Positions 43,378-51,918 are shown, numbered from the stretch's first letter. The stretch is DNA of 64,000 nucleotides from Leptotrichia sp. oral taxon 847 (GCF_001553645.1 NZ_CP014231.1:620001-684000), one strand, 5' to 3'. Notes: generated from the sequence alone by a model not told the origin. Made by a program: numbers and translations.

Positions 43378-43704
43378 TTATTTAAACTTTTCTTTAAAAA
43401 AGGCATTTTGAATCTTATTGAACAACTCTTCTTTTTCCTTAAAATCTATATTTTCATTATTAAAAAACGATATAATAGATGATTCTAAATTGTTGGAATC
43501 TTTATTTATACCGTATAATATGTATTCAGGCGAAACATTATACAAATTAGATAACTTAATTAAACTCTCACTATTTATTTTCCTCTCATTATTCTCATAT
43601 CGTGAAATAGCTCCAGCAGATGATTTTATTTTTCTAGCCACTTCCTCCAAAGAAAATTTGTACTTTTCTCTCAAACTCTTTAATCTTTTTCCTACATTTT
43701 CCAT
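43378..43704 (-). CDS. XRE-family repressor
   Basis: The 108-aa protein has an N-terminal helix-turn-helix (RLKSLREKYKFSLEEVARKI, then SAGAISRYENNERKIN) of the lambda-repressor type, and a short polar C-terminal helix region. It diverges from the abiE genes across about 200 bp that hold a perfect 21-bp inverted repeat at 43741-43761. A near copy of that operator lies before the small regulator at 45505. It is therefore a good candidate for the element's master repressor, comparable to CI-type regulators of integrative elements. Regulation is inferred. Confidence 0.85.
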   Translation of the reverse strand: MENVGKRLKSLREKYKFSLEEVARKIKSSAGAISRYENNERKINSESLIKLSNLYNVSPEYILYGINKDSNNLESSIISFFNNENIDFKEKEELFNKIQNAFFKEKFK

Positions 43705-43740
43705 AGTAATTCTCCTTTAAAATCAACAAATTTTACCATA

Positions 43741-43761
43741 AAATTGATATTTTATCAATTT
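43741..43761. promoter_or_regulatory. Operator 1 (inverted repeat) between the XRE gene and abiE
   Basis: AAATTGATA, three bases, TATCAATTT: a perfect inverted repeat 37 bp upstream of the XRE start. A nearly identical half-site pair occurs at 45410-45426. Confidence 0.7.
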
Positions 43762-43852
43762 AATTGAAATAATAATGATAAATTTTATTTTTATGGTACA
43801 ATTATTTTACTAATTACCGAATAAATGAAAGATATAAAATTTTAATAAAATC

Positions 43853-43881
43853 TTGACAATTACTCTTTAAAATATTAAAAT
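43853..43881 (+). promoter_or_regulatory. Promoter for abiE
   Basis: TTGACA (43853-43858), 17 bases, TAAAAT (43876-43881), about 30 bp before the abiEi start. Confidence 0.6.
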
Positions 43882-43911
43882 TAAAGTGTATTCGTAAAGG
43901 TAGTGATAATT

Positions 43912-44511
43912 ATGTTAAAAATTACAAATAATAAATTAAATAATTTTTTTGAAAATAATACTATAATAACAGTTAAAGAAGCAGAAAAAATCGGTATAAA
44001 AAGACAGATTCTTTCTAATTTATGTAAAAAAGGAATTTTAGAAAGAGTAAAGCAAGGGGTTTATCAGAAAAGTGATACAATTACAGATGAATTTATGAAA
44101 ATACAAAAAAATAATAATGTGATTTTTTCAAACACAACTGCTCTATACTTTCATAATTTAACAGATAGAGTGCCAAATACAATTTCAATAACAGTTCCAC
44201 AAGGTTACAATGTTTTACATATTACGAAAAAATTTGAAAATTTGAAAATTCATTATGTGAAAAAAGAAATATTTGAAAGTGGGAAAATTGAAACTTTGAG
44301 TAAAATGGGTGCTAAAATTTATATTTATGATAAAGAGAGAACGATATGTGATATTATAAAAAATAAAGAAAAAATTGATGTGGATGTATTTTCAAAGGCA
44401 CTAAAATTATTTTTTAAAAATAAAGATATAAAAGTAAGAAAATTAATAAAATATAGTAGAGAATTGAAAATTGAAAAAAAAGTGAGAGAATATTTGGAGG
44501 TTTTGATATGA
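43912..44511 (+). CDS. AbiEi-type antitoxin of a type IV toxin-antitoxin system
   Basis: The 199-aa protein matches AbiEi-like antitoxins. The N-terminal winged helix reads ITVKEAEKIGIKRQILSNLC and KGILERVKQGVYQ. The central domain has FSNTTALYFHNLTDRVP and ITVPQGYNV, and IYDKERTICDIIKN is the usual closing motif. AbiEi binds DNA to repress the operon and counters the toxin without direct protein contact (type IV). The ATG at 43912 is preferred over the GTG at 43903 by spacing from AAGG. Its last bases overlap the toxin start by four. AbiE systems abort phage infection and stabilise mobile elements. Confidence 0.92.
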   Translation: MLKITNNKLNNFFENNTIITVKEAEKIGIKRQILSNLCKKGILERVKQGVYQKSDTITDEFMKIQKNNNVIFSNTTALYFHNLTDRVPNTISITVPQGYNVLHITKKFENLKIHYVKKEIFESGKIETLSKMGAKIYIYDKERTICDIIKNKEKIDVDVFSKALKLFFKNKDIKVRKLIKYSRELKIEKKVREYLEVLI

Positions 44512-45341
44512 CATCAGAAAAGTTAAAAGGGAAAATAAAAAGTTTTTCAGAAAAAAATAATTTAAAAGCACAGGAAGTGTTGCAAATGTATTTTTTTGAA
44601 AGATTTTTGACTCGATTAGAAAAATCAAAATATAGAACGAATTTTATAATAAAAGGTGGATTTTTAATTTCATCAATTATTGGTATACAAAATAGAACAA
44701 CAATGGATATTGATACAACAATAAAAGGACTTCCAGTAAAAGAGGAAATTATTAAAGAAATAATATTAGAAATTTTAAATATTGAAGTAAATGATGGAAT
44801 AGAATTTGTATTGGGAAAAATAGAAAATATAAGAGAAATATCGGAATATGAAAATTATAGATTACATTTAACAGCAAATTTTGAAAAGATAAAAAATCCA
44901 CTAAAGATTGATGTTACAACGGGAGATGTCATAATTCCGTCAGAAATAGAATACTCATACGAAACAATATTTAAAGAAAAGCTAAATATTTTGGTTTATT
45001 CATTGGAAACATTGATTGCTGAAAAGTATGAAACTATAGTAAAACGAAATATTACAACAACGAGATTGAGAGATTTTTATGATATTTATATGATTTTTAA
45101 ATTGAAAAATGATAAGATAGATGTAAATAACTTGAAACAAGCAATTTGGGAAACGGCAAAAAATAGAAATTCAATAGAAGAAATATTAGAAAGCAAGGAA
45201 ATTTTAGAAGACGTTAAAAATGATAAATATTTGAATAAACAATGGAATATTTATAAAAAAGAAAACAAATATGTTGATAATATACAATTTTCTGAAATTT
45301 TGAAATTACTAAATAAAATAGCAGATATTGTACAAGAATAG
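44508..45341 (+). CDS. AbiEii-type nucleotidyltransferase toxin
   Basis: The 277-aa protein has the nucleotidyltransferase core KGGFLISS followed by TMDIDTTIKG (metal-binding D-x-D), then the LETLIAEKYETIVKR and RLRDFYDIYMI motifs typical of AbiEii/DUF1814. Such toxins transfer nucleotides to tRNA or other targets and stop growth. Translation is coupled to AbiEi through a four-base overlap, with TTGGAGG as ribosome site. All catalytic positions seem intact. Confidence 0.93.
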   Translation: MTSEKLKGKIKSFSEKNNLKAQEVLQMYFFERFLTRLEKSKYRTNFIIKGGFLISSIIGIQNRTTMDIDTTIKGLPVKEEIIKEIILEILNIEVNDGIEFVLGKIENIREISEYENYRLHLTANFEKIKNPLKIDVTTGDVIIPSEIEYSYETIFKEKLNILVYSLETLIAEKYETIVKRNITTTRLRDFYDIYMIFKLKNDKIDVNNLKQAIWETAKNRNSIEEILESKEILEDVKNDKYLNKQWNIYKKENKYVDNIQFSEILKLLNKIADIVQE

Positions 45342-45409
45342 AATACTCCATTATTTTCCTAAATTTTTCATAATAATGCTACTTTAAAATCAATAAATTT
45401 AATCATATA

Positions 45410-45463
45410 ATTGATATTCTATCAATTTAATTGAAGTTGTCTTGACAAAAATTTAATTTATGG
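45410..45463 (+). promoter_or_regulatory. Operator 2 and promoter of the small HTH gene
   Basis: ATTGATA, TTC, TATCAAT at 45410-45426 repeats operator 1. It is followed by a consensus promoter TTGACA (45442-45447), 16 bases, TATAAT (45464-45469). The whole 110-bp stretch resembles the region between the XRE gene and abiE, so it is a duplicated control region. Confidence 0.6.
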
Positions 45464-45504
45464 TATAATTATTTTACCAATTAGCAAAAGATGAGAGATT
45501 TAAA

Positions 45505-45708
45505 ATGAGAAAAAATCTTTTAAAATCAAAAATGAGTTTACACGGAGATAACAATAAAACATTGGCACATAAACTAAAAATAACTCCTTCAGCATTTTCA
45601 CGAAAAATCAATGGAAATAGTAATTTTACTATTGAGGAAATGAAGTTTATTAGGAAAGAGTATGAGTTGAGTGATGTTGAATTTTTGGATATTTTTTTTA
45701 ACAATTAA
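45505..45708 (+). CDS. Small Cro-like HTH protein
   Basis: The 67-aa protein has a single helix-turn-helix (NKTLAHKLKITPSAFSRKI) with NGNSNFTIEEMKFIRKEYEL behind it, the pattern of short phage-type regulators that use the FS-KING turn. It is related to the 72-aa protein at 52343. It is expressed from its own operator-bearing promoter, so it may form a switch with the XRE repressor. The start ATG lies in a poor ribosome-site context (GAGAG). Confidence 0.7.
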   Translation: MRKNLLKSKMSLHGDNNKTLAHKLKITPSAFSRKINGNSNFTIEEMKFIRKEYELSDVEFLDIFFNN

Positions 45709-45795
45709 TTTGCTATTTGGTAAAAATTTTGGGAAGGAGATGATTTTTTAGTAAGAATTTATAATCAAAAAACGAATTAAAAGGAGAGTGAAAAA

Positions 45796-45942
45796 ATGGA
45801 TAAAAGAAAAAGATTTGAAGAATATTACAATAATGAAAATATCGAAGAAAAAAATAATGATGATAATGAAACTGAAACTAAAAGAAAAGAAAGATTAGAA
45901 TAGTATTATGATGAAAAGAAAGAAGTTGAATCTGATTTATAG
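45796..45942 (+). pseudogene. Small charged protein gene with in-frame amber stop
   Basis: AAGGAG lies nine bases before the ATG. The frame reads MDKRKRFEEYYNNENIEEK and stops at TAG (45901) after 35 codons. In the same frame it continues YYDEKKEVESDL to a second stop at 45940. RKRFEEYYNNE and RKERLE-stop-YYDEKKE are tandem repeats of one unit, and the TAG falls where the first copy has Glu. This suggests a nonsense mutation in a two-repeat protein. Function unknown. Confidence 0.5.
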
Positions 45943-46004
45943 TGAACAGGTTACAAAAACAGTTAAAAATAATGGATATAAAATCAAATTTTAGGAGGAA
46001 ATTT

Positions 46005-46493
46005 ATGAAAAAAATTATTTTGTTAGGAATTATTATTTTATCATTTTTAATACAAGCGGAGAATCTTGGAAAAGGTGATGTTTACTGCTTAGGAATTGGT
46101 AAATCAACTAAAACAAAAGATGGAATAAAATTTAAAGCAAAATTATGTAGAATAGGAAGTGATAAACTTAGAAATGTTACAGTTTATCACAATAGTCATC
46201 TTATCTGGGATAAATATGATGTAAGTAAAAAACTGATGTATGCTGCAAATGGTTCGGAAGGTATTTTTTATAATTCAGATACTAGAATTTTAAATGTAGA
46301 AATTATAGATCCTATTTCAAGAATGGCTGCAGATACAGGTTCTATTTTTCCTATAACTGACAAAGAAATGAGAGAAGTTTGGCAAAACAGAATCGTTAAA
46401 AATGATTTAATAGAAGTATATGGAAATACTCTAGGAATTCCAACTGTTTCTGAAAAAGAATATGAAAGAGAATATGACTATGGTAATTATTAA
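46005..46493 (+). CDS. Exported protein of unknown function (array member 1)
   Basis: The ATG at 46005 follows AGGAGG closely; the upstream extension to 45942 lacks a site. The 162-aa product has a signal peptide (KKIILLGIIILSFLIQA, cleaved near residue 19) and a soluble mature part of 143 residues with two Cys (DVYCLGIG and AKLCRIG). No family is recognised. It opens a run of small exported and membrane-anchored proteins that fills 4 kb of the integrated element, so it may be a surface or inter-cell factor carried by the element. Confidence 0.6.
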   Translation: MKKIILLGIIILSFLIQAENLGKGDVYCLGIGKSTKTKDGIKFKAKLCRIGSDKLRNVTVYHNSHLIWDKYDVSKKLMYAANGSEGIFYNSDTRILNVEIIDPISRMAADTGSIFPITDKEMREVWQNRIVKNDLIEVYGNTLGIPTVSEKEYEREYDYGNY

Positions 46494-46520
46494 TCTAAAG
46501 ATAAGAAGAAAATCAGAATG

Positions 46521-46741
46521 TAATAAAAAATAATCAAACTACAATTAAAATTTTGATAGAAATAATTTTTATAGAATTTTCAGAAATTCAAGAAGCATAT
46601 AGAATGATTCTTGTATTGTTATTCATTATAAAAATAATTATAGAAAAATTTCAATTTCTAATTTTCATTTTCAAATTATCCAAGAATTAGATCATAAATA
46701 TTTTTTGAATTAATGAAAAAAATTGAAATGTTAAAAGAATA
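46521..46741 (+). pseudogene. Decayed fragments related to array genes
   Basis: Bases 46521-46562 match the start of the membrane protein at 47727 (NNQTTIKIL-x-EIIF). Bases 46577-46741 are a near copy of 47537-47702. In one frame the second part reads NDSCIVIHYKNNYRK and FHFQIIQELDHKYFLN, probably the C-terminal end of a lost paralogue. No intact start or full frame remains. Confidence 0.5.
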
Positions 46742-46761
46742 AAAAATAGGAGAGATTAATT

Positions 46762-47472
46762 ATGAAAAAAATATTATTTTTATTATTGTTAGTATTAGGA
46801 AATTTATCATTTTCTGAATATATAAAAGAAGGGACTTATAATAGTATAAATGATAAAAAAATTAATATTGAGCGTTATGATTATGATGGTGAAAAAGGTT
46901 ATTTTATAATTGCAATGAATGGATATGTTCATACTAGCACTTTTAAAATTGATAAATACTTAGATATAGATAAAAATGAAATTATTGATTTCCCTTTAGA
47001 CACTCATTATAAAGATTATGAAGGCGATGATGGATATAATTGTACTTTAAAAATTGCTTTTTTACAGAATGGTAAATTAGTAGTTGATTCTAGTGATGAC
47101 TGTGGAAGATATGATAGAACATTTAAAGGAGAATATAGCTATTCTGAAAAAGATAGTTTTGTGCCTGAAAAATATATAGGTAAATGGGAAATTGAAGGAG
47201 GATGTGCTTTTATTACTAAAAATACATTTGCATACGATGACAGACATCCAAATGTTATCGTAGGAGTAAAAGAAGAAGACAATGGAAGTCTCTTATTAGA
47301 TGGAGTAACAATAGATGAAGGAAGGGGAATCAGGGAACAAACTAGATTCAAATTTCTTCCAAATGGAAATGTCTCAATAGACGCTTATTTGGGAAATACT
47401 AACGACAAACTCTATGATAGCTATAATAATTTGCGAAAATTGAAAGGAAAAGAACTTTCTAAATGTGATTAA
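46762..47472 (+). CDS. Exported protein of unknown function (array member 2)
   Basis: The ATG at 46762 has AGGAGAG upstream. The 236-aa product begins with a signal peptide (KKILFLLLLVLGNLSFS). The mature part has two similar beta-rich halves: GYNCTLKIAFLQNGKLVVDS in the first and TRFKFLPNGNVSIDAYLG in the second. The segment YIGKWEIEGGCAFITKN resembles a small lipocalin-like or bacterial beta-barrel start, but no family is assigned. Three Cys may form disulphides outside the cell. Confidence 0.6.
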   Translation: MKKILFLLLLVLGNLSFSEYIKEGTYNSINDKKINIERYDYDGEKGYFIIAMNGYVHTSTFKIDKYLDIDKNEIIDFPLDTHYKDYEGDDGYNCTLKIAFLQNGKLVVDSSDDCGRYDRTFKGEYSYSEKDSFVPEKYIGKWEIEGGCAFITKNTFAYDDRHPNVIVGVKEEDNGSLLLDGVTIDEGRGIREQTRFKFLPNGNVSIDAYLGNTNDKLYDSYNNLRKLKGKELSKCD

Positions 47473-47483
47473 GGAGAGAATTT

Positions 47484-47702
47484 ATAAGAAAAATAATTTT
47501 TTTAATATTAAGTATATTTGTTATTTCAAATGTAGGATTTTCAGAAATTTAAGAAGCATACGGAATGATTCTTGTATTGTTATTCATTATAAAAATAATT
47601 ATAGAAAAATTTTAATTTTTAATTTTCATTTTCAAATTATCCGATACTTATACCACAAATATTTTTTGAATTAATGAAAAAAATTGGAATATTAAAAGAA
47701 TA
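47484..47702 (+). pseudogene. Dead copy of an exported-protein gene (start codon lost)
   Basis: AAGGAGAG is still present, but the expected ATG is ATA. The frame then reads RKIIFLILSIFVISNVGFSEI and stops at TAA. This matches the signal peptide of the gene at 48553 (KKTIFLILSIFAISNIGYSE). A 165-bp trailing stretch duplicated at 46577 follows. The copy is clearly non-functional, unless the ATA is used. Confidence 0.65.
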
Positions 47703-47726
47703 AATAAAAAAGAGGAGAAATTTTAA

Positions 47727-48332
47727 ATGCAAGAAAAAAATAATCAAACCACAATTAAAATTCTGATAGGAATAATTATTGGATTATCTGTATTTATTTT
47801 ACTTGGTGGAATATTTTATATCTTTAATATGAAAAGTAAATTAACAAAATTAGAAAAAAATCAAATGGAACAGTTAAAAAAGCAAATGGAAAGTCAAAAT
47901 ATGGCTTCTATTCAGTCAGTACCTAATATACAACAAATACGGAAATCTACAACTAATTCAGTAACTCCCAGAAATACTAATCCCAAAATTTCATCAAAGA
48001 AAAAATTCTCAATATATATAACAAAATCAACTTCTGGGCCTATAAATGTAAGAGAAAAAGCAACAATGAATTCTAAAATTATAGCAGAATTGCCTGATAA
48101 TATAAATTTAAAATTTATTCATAGTAATGGAAATTGGTATTATGTTTCTTACAATGTAAATGGATATAAAGAATATGGATATATTAATAAAAGTCAATTA
48201 ATCAATGCAAATTCAAAAAAAGATAAATTTAATCAGAATAAACAAAATGAAAACCAAAAAGTTAAAATAAATAATGAAATATTAGAGAAATGTAAAGATT
48301 ATGCAATGTATTCAAACTATTCTGATTATTAA
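47727..48332 (+). CDS. Membrane-anchored SH3-domain protein (array member 3)
   Basis: AGAGGAG precedes the ATG. The 201-aa product has a short cytoplasmic start, one membrane helix (ILIGIIIGLSVFILLGGIFYIF, split here as residues 12-33), a coiled-coil of KLTKLEKNQMEQLKKQME type and a linker. From about residue 100 comes a bacterial SH3 domain: SGPINVREKATMNSKIIAEL, NGNWYYVSYN, then GYINKSQL. SH3b domains bind peptidoglycan or cell-wall peptides. After the TAA at 48330 the same frame stays coding-like to 48506 (KSIEAKYNLRINPPDFSELG), broken by one more TAA at 48417, so the present stop may truncate a longer ancestor. Confidence 0.75.
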   Translation: MQEKNNQTTIKILIGIIIGLSVFILLGGIFYIFNMKSKLTKLEKNQMEQLKKQMESQNMASIQSVPNIQQIRKSTTNSVTPRNTNPKISSKKKFSIYITKSTSGPINVREKATMNSKIIAELPDNINLKFIHSNGNWYYVSYNVNGYKEYGYINKSQLINANSKKDKFNQNKQNENQKVKINNEILEKCKDYAMYSNYSDY

Positions 48333-48552
48333 ATTAACAAATCTATTGAAGCTAAGTATAATTTAAGAATAAATCCACCAGATTTTTCTGAATTAGGTCG
48401 TATGAATGCTTTACAATAAAGTACTAATGCTAAACTGGAAGCTTCAGATGAAATTTTAAAAGCTAAGATGTGCAAGATTTTAATCAATAGATATAAAAAC
48501 AAATAAAATAATTTTTGAAAATAAAGAAAATAGTTTAAATGGAGGAAAAATT

Positions 48553-48999
48553 ATGAATATAAAAAAAACTATATTTTTAATATTAAGCATTTTTGCAATA
48601 TCAAATATTGGATATTCAGAAGTACAAATTGTGGGAGGAATAATTTACGATGATAGAATTTTTGGTGAAACACCTGAATGTAAAGTTATAGGGTATACTT
48701 ATTTTTTAAGTGTATTATCTTTAGTTGAAAAAGAAATAGCAGGTAAAAATAGTGAAGAAACAGTAAACCGTACAGTATATATGACAGTTAATACAAACAG
48801 AGCATTAAAACAAAAGGGTTGGAATAAATCTACTTCAGAGATAGAAAATATAAATTTATATTACAAAAACAAATGTAGAAAAATAAATATGAATGAAATA
48901 AAAAGTACAAATAATACTCTTGCAGATAAAGAATTGGGATATATCTTTTTATCGCATTTTTTTCGATATATGAAAGGGATAGAAATGTTAGAATATTAA
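48553..48999 (+). CDS. Exported protein of unknown function (array member 4)
   Basis: GGAGG sits seven bases before the ATG. The 148-aa product has a signal peptide (KKTIFLILSIFAISNIGYS) and a soluble part with two Cys (PECKVIG and KNKCRKIN). The closest relative in the window is the dead copy at 47484. No known domain is seen. It alternates with membrane-anchored proteins, suggesting that an exported/anchored pair was the duplicated unit. Confidence 0.6.
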   Translation: MNIKKTIFLILSIFAISNIGYSEVQIVGGIIYDDRIFGETPECKVIGYTYFLSVLSLVEKEIAGKNSEETVNRTVYMTVNTNRALKQKGWNKSTSEIENINLYYKNKCRKINMNEIKSTNNTLADKELGYIFLSHFFRYMKGIEMLEY

Positions 49000-49049
49000 A
49001 AAATTACAGAAATTTGAATTAATTTAAAAATATGTTGAAAGGGAAAAAT

Positions 49050-49492
49050 ATGATGACAGAAGAAAAAAATAATAAAGTAATAAAAATTTTAATTATTGTT
49101 GTAATCAGTCTATCTATAATTATATTTTTTAGCGGAATACTTTATATTTTTAATATACAAAATAAAATAACAAAATTAGAAAAAGAACAACAAGAGTATC
49201 AGAAAAGACAATTAGAAACCCAAAATATTCCTTCTATACAATCTGTTCCTATAATACAATCACAGCCTAAGAAAACATTAGGAGGAAACCAAATTAGAAG
49301 GACACAAGTACCTTCACCTAGAAAAGTAAAAAATAAAAAATCATTAGAAAAAAAGAAGAAAAAAATGTAATACAAGAAAAAAATACAAAAGAACAAGTTA
49401 ATCAAAGTCAAGAACCTGTAAAAATTTCTAATCAAAATAAAAATAAAATATTTGATGATATAATGAAATCAATAGAAGAAACTCAAAAGTAA
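49050..49492 (+). pseudogene. Frameshifted membrane-anchored protein gene (array member 5)
   Basis: The first frame (ATG 49050) encodes a membrane helix (ILIIVVISLSIIIFFSGILY), a coiled-coil and a Pro/Gln linker with IPSIQSVPIIQSQP, like the SH3 protein at 47727, and stops at 49370. After a shift in the GAAGAAAAAAATG tract a second frame continues EKNVIQEKNTKEQ and ends IFDDIMKSIEETQK at 49492. Joined, the protein has about 147 aa and no SH3 domain. The shift is in a poly-A run: mutation, phase variation or sequencing error. Confidence 0.6.
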
Positions 49493-49579
49493 AAATTAAA
49501 AAAATTGTTATAATTAAATTTCAAATTTTTCGTTAAAAATAAATAGAAAAATTTTTAAAATCAAAGGAGATAGTTTAAA

Positions 49580-49995
49580 ATGTCAGAAACAAATAACAAT
49601 GAAAAATTAATAAAAATTTTGACTGGTGTAATAGTAGTATTATCAATAATTATATTGTTATCTGGAATACTTTATATTCATAATATGAAAACTAAAATTA
49701 ATGAATTAGAAAAAAACAGGAAGAGATATTAAAAGAAGAAGCAGTACAAGATAATGCAACTTCAATGCAAAGTATTCCAGAACAGACAGATAATACAAAA
49801 ACAGAAGTTCAAGAAAAACCTAAAAATAGCAATAACAATACAAAACCATTAAGAAATAATAAAAAAATAAAAAAACAAACTAATGAAATAAATAGGACTG
49901 GAATAGAAAAAGCAATTGATGATACAATTAATAAAATTGACAATACTAAAACTGAAGACAATTCAAATTCTAATGATTCTAAAAGTGATGAATAA
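49580..49995 (+). pseudogene. Frameshifted membrane-anchored protein gene (array member 6)
   Basis: AAAGGAGA precedes the ATG at 49580. Frame one gives a membrane helix (ILTGVIVVLSIIILLSGILY) and stops after NELEKNRKRY near 49730. One extra A in the A7 run at 49708-49714 would join it to KQEEILKEEAVQDNATSMQS, and onward to a hydrophilic Asn/Lys/Thr-rich tail ending at 49995. It keeps the SMQSIPEQ-type linker of its neighbours (IQSVP). About 138 aa if repaired. Confidence 0.6.
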
Positions 49996-50118
49996 AGGAA
50001 ATTTAACTGATTTAAAATTTTAAATAAAAAACATTCTAATGTTACAGGGCATAAAAACAATTTTTGGTATATTTTATCGAAAAACTTTTTTAATAGCGTA
50101 ATTACCCTATAATGTATT

Positions 50119-50151
50119 TTAAAAGGGCCTACATTTAAAAAGTAGGCCCTG
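50119..50151 (-). terminator. Terminator of the XRE-like gene at 50199
   Basis: GGGCCTAC (50125-50132) pairs with GTAGGCCC (50142-50149); TTTT follows on the minus strand. Confidence 0.75.
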
Positions 50152-50198
50152 TATTTAAAAAAGTTATCTCTATAAAATTCTATATCAGTTAAAAAACA

Positions 50199-50909
50199 TC
50201 ACTCATCATCTTCTTCATCTTCAATTATTTCATATTCTTCATCTTGTTCTTCTTCAAATTCATTGGAAAAACGATAATCTAATAAACTAAAGAAATTGTG
50301 TATTAATTCATCATTTAAAAAAGTTAAAAATTCTTCAAACTCTTCAGTACTCAATTCGTATTTTATTTTTAGTTTCTCACTATAAATTTTTACATATGGA
50401 GAATGTTCCATTTCTCTATTAATTTCAATATCTAACTCAAAATAAGACATCAAAAATCGTATAAGTGGAAATAAATTTTTAAATTCCAATTGATTTATTT
50501 CTAAACTTTCTTCATAGTAGTAAAAATCTTCAAATGTTTCCATTTTTTCATTAATTTCACTTGTTCTATAATCAGATAATTTAATTTGTCTTTGTTTTTC
50601 TATTTCTTCCTTTTTTTGTATATCTTTTCTTATTTTTTCAATGACAAGCAATGCTTTATTTTTTCTATATTCTTTTTTTTCAAATTCGTCTAATTCCTTT
50701 AATATATTATTTGTCTCATCATTGAAAAATACATTAGGCGAAATTTTAAAAATCTCACATAATGCTAATATAATTTCATTTTTTATTTTTAGTGTACCGT
50801 ATTCATATTTTTGTAATGTAGGGATAGAAATACCCAGTTTATTGGCTAATTCTCTCTGTGTCATTTTATTTTCAATCCTCAATTTTTTCAATTTTTCATT
50901 TAATTTCAT
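50199..50909 (-). CDS. XRE-family regulator with long acidic C-terminal domain
   Basis: The 236-aa protein begins with a clear helix-turn-helix (KLRIENKMTQRELANKL, then SIPTLQKYEYGTLKIKN). A coiled-coil-like Lys/Glu stretch follows (about 85-115), then a helical domain and a very acidic end (EEEQDEEYEIIEDEEDDE). It diverges from the Rep gene across 260 bp that contain a promoter with an inverted repeat in its spacer (50974-51002), so it probably controls Rep and the recombination module. Regulation is inferred. Confidence 0.8.
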   Translation of the reverse strand: MKLNEKLKKLRIENKMTQRELANKLGISIPTLQKYEYGTLKIKNEIILALCEIFKISPNVFFNDETNNILKELDEFEKKEYRKNKALLVIEKIRKDIQKKEEIEKQRQIKLSDYRTSEINEKMETFEDFYYYEESLEINQLEFKNLFPLIRFLMSYFELDIEINREMEHSPYVKIYSEKLKIKYELSTEEFEEFLTFLNDELIHNFFSLLDYRFSNEFEEEQDEEYEIIEDEEDDE

Positions 50910-50973
50910 ATATAAATAATACTCCTCTCTGCTATTTATTTATTATATCATAAATTATTTAATATTTAAACAC

Positions 50974-51002
50974 TTGACATATAAAAAATTATATGTTATT
51001 AT
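50974..51002 (+). promoter_or_regulatory. Promoter and operator of the rep gene
   Basis: TTGACA (50974-50979), 17 bases, TATTAT (50997-51002). The spacer holds the inverted repeat ACATATA and TATATGT, so a bound repressor would cover the promoter. Confidence 0.6.
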
Positions 51003-51173
51003 ATACACGTACAAATATTTATATGTCTTAAATGTTAAATTTTTTACTTTCTTCTATTATTTAAATAGTAAGATAGAAAAAAATACAAATTAAAAGACAT
51101 ACACTAATTTATTTTAACAAGTATGAGAAGTTAAAGGGGTAGAAATTTTATTTAGAAAGGAGGGAAATAATAA

Positions 51174-51917
51174 TTGACCTATAAAGAAAGGTATATTTAC
51201 TATTATAATAAAGCTATTGAATTATATGGGAGAAAAGATTTTAAAGATATTATTTCTGAAAGGAAACTTCTAAATATAAAAAATTGTTATAATGAATATT
51301 CATATTGGTATAAACATCCTGAATGGGATCATAAATTTTTTAGATGTAAGAAAGCCGTTTGTCCTGTATGCGATATGAAAAATAAAGCAATAAAATATTT
51401 TAAATTTATAGATAAAATCTTAGAATTAAGAAAAAATTATGAAGTATTCTGTTTAACTTTGAATGGAAATAATGTTGAAATTAATGTAGATAAAATAAAT
51501 AGAGAAATTGAAAATAACAATAATAGTTTTCAAAAATTGTTAAATAAAGCCTTTATGAAAAAGATTGTGAGAAAATATCTCAAAGTTACAGAAATTAAGT
51601 ATACTTATTACGATTCACTTCCACATATACATATTATTTTATTTGTAATAAAAGGGATATACAAACATTTTAAAATTAAAGAATTAAAAGATTTAATCAC
51701 AAAAGAATGGACAAAATTAAAAGGATTTAATGCTAATGTATTTTTAGAAAAATTGGGAACAGAGAAAAAATTGAAAAAGACAATTAGTTATTTAACAGTA
51801 GCAAGAAAAAAACAATTGTATACTTTATTTGATTATGCAGAAACTCTAAAAGTACATTTGAAAGTTACTAATAATAAGAGATTATTTGTTTGGAGCAGGA
51901 AAGATAGAGGAAACTAA
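51174..51917 (+). CDS. Rolling-circle-type replication initiator (HUH Rep)
   Basis: The start is TTG with AAGGAGGG upstream. The 247-aa protein has a Cys-containing segment (RCKKAVCPVCDMKNK) as in plasmid Rep_1 proteins. The strand CLTLNGNNV follows, then KVTEIKYTYYDSLPHIHIILFV, whose HIH is the metal-binding HUH motif. The candidate catalytic Tyr lies in TISYLTVARKK. Such proteins nick one DNA strand to begin rolling-circle replication, or act as relaxases in small integrative elements. Its presence inside an integrated element suggests replication after excision, or an integrated plasmid. The zinc-binding-type gene at 51919 follows at once. Confidence 0.8.
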   Translation: MTYKERYIYYYNKAIELYGRKDFKDIISERKLLNIKNCYNEYSYWYKHPEWDHKFFRCKKAVCPVCDMKNKAIKYFKFIDKILELRKNYEVFCLTLNGNNVEINVDKINREIENNNNSFQKLLNKAFMKKIVRKYLKVTEIKYTYYDSLPHIHIILFVIKGIYKHFKIKELKDLITKEWTKLKGFNANVFLEKLGTEKKLKKTISYLTVARKKQLYTLFDYAETLKVHLKVTNNKRLFVWSRKDRGN

Positions 51918-51918
51918 A

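Noticed and set aside
44443-44628. Minus-strand ORF across the abiEi/abiEii junction
   Set aside because: Shadow of the plus-strand pair with no ribosome site.
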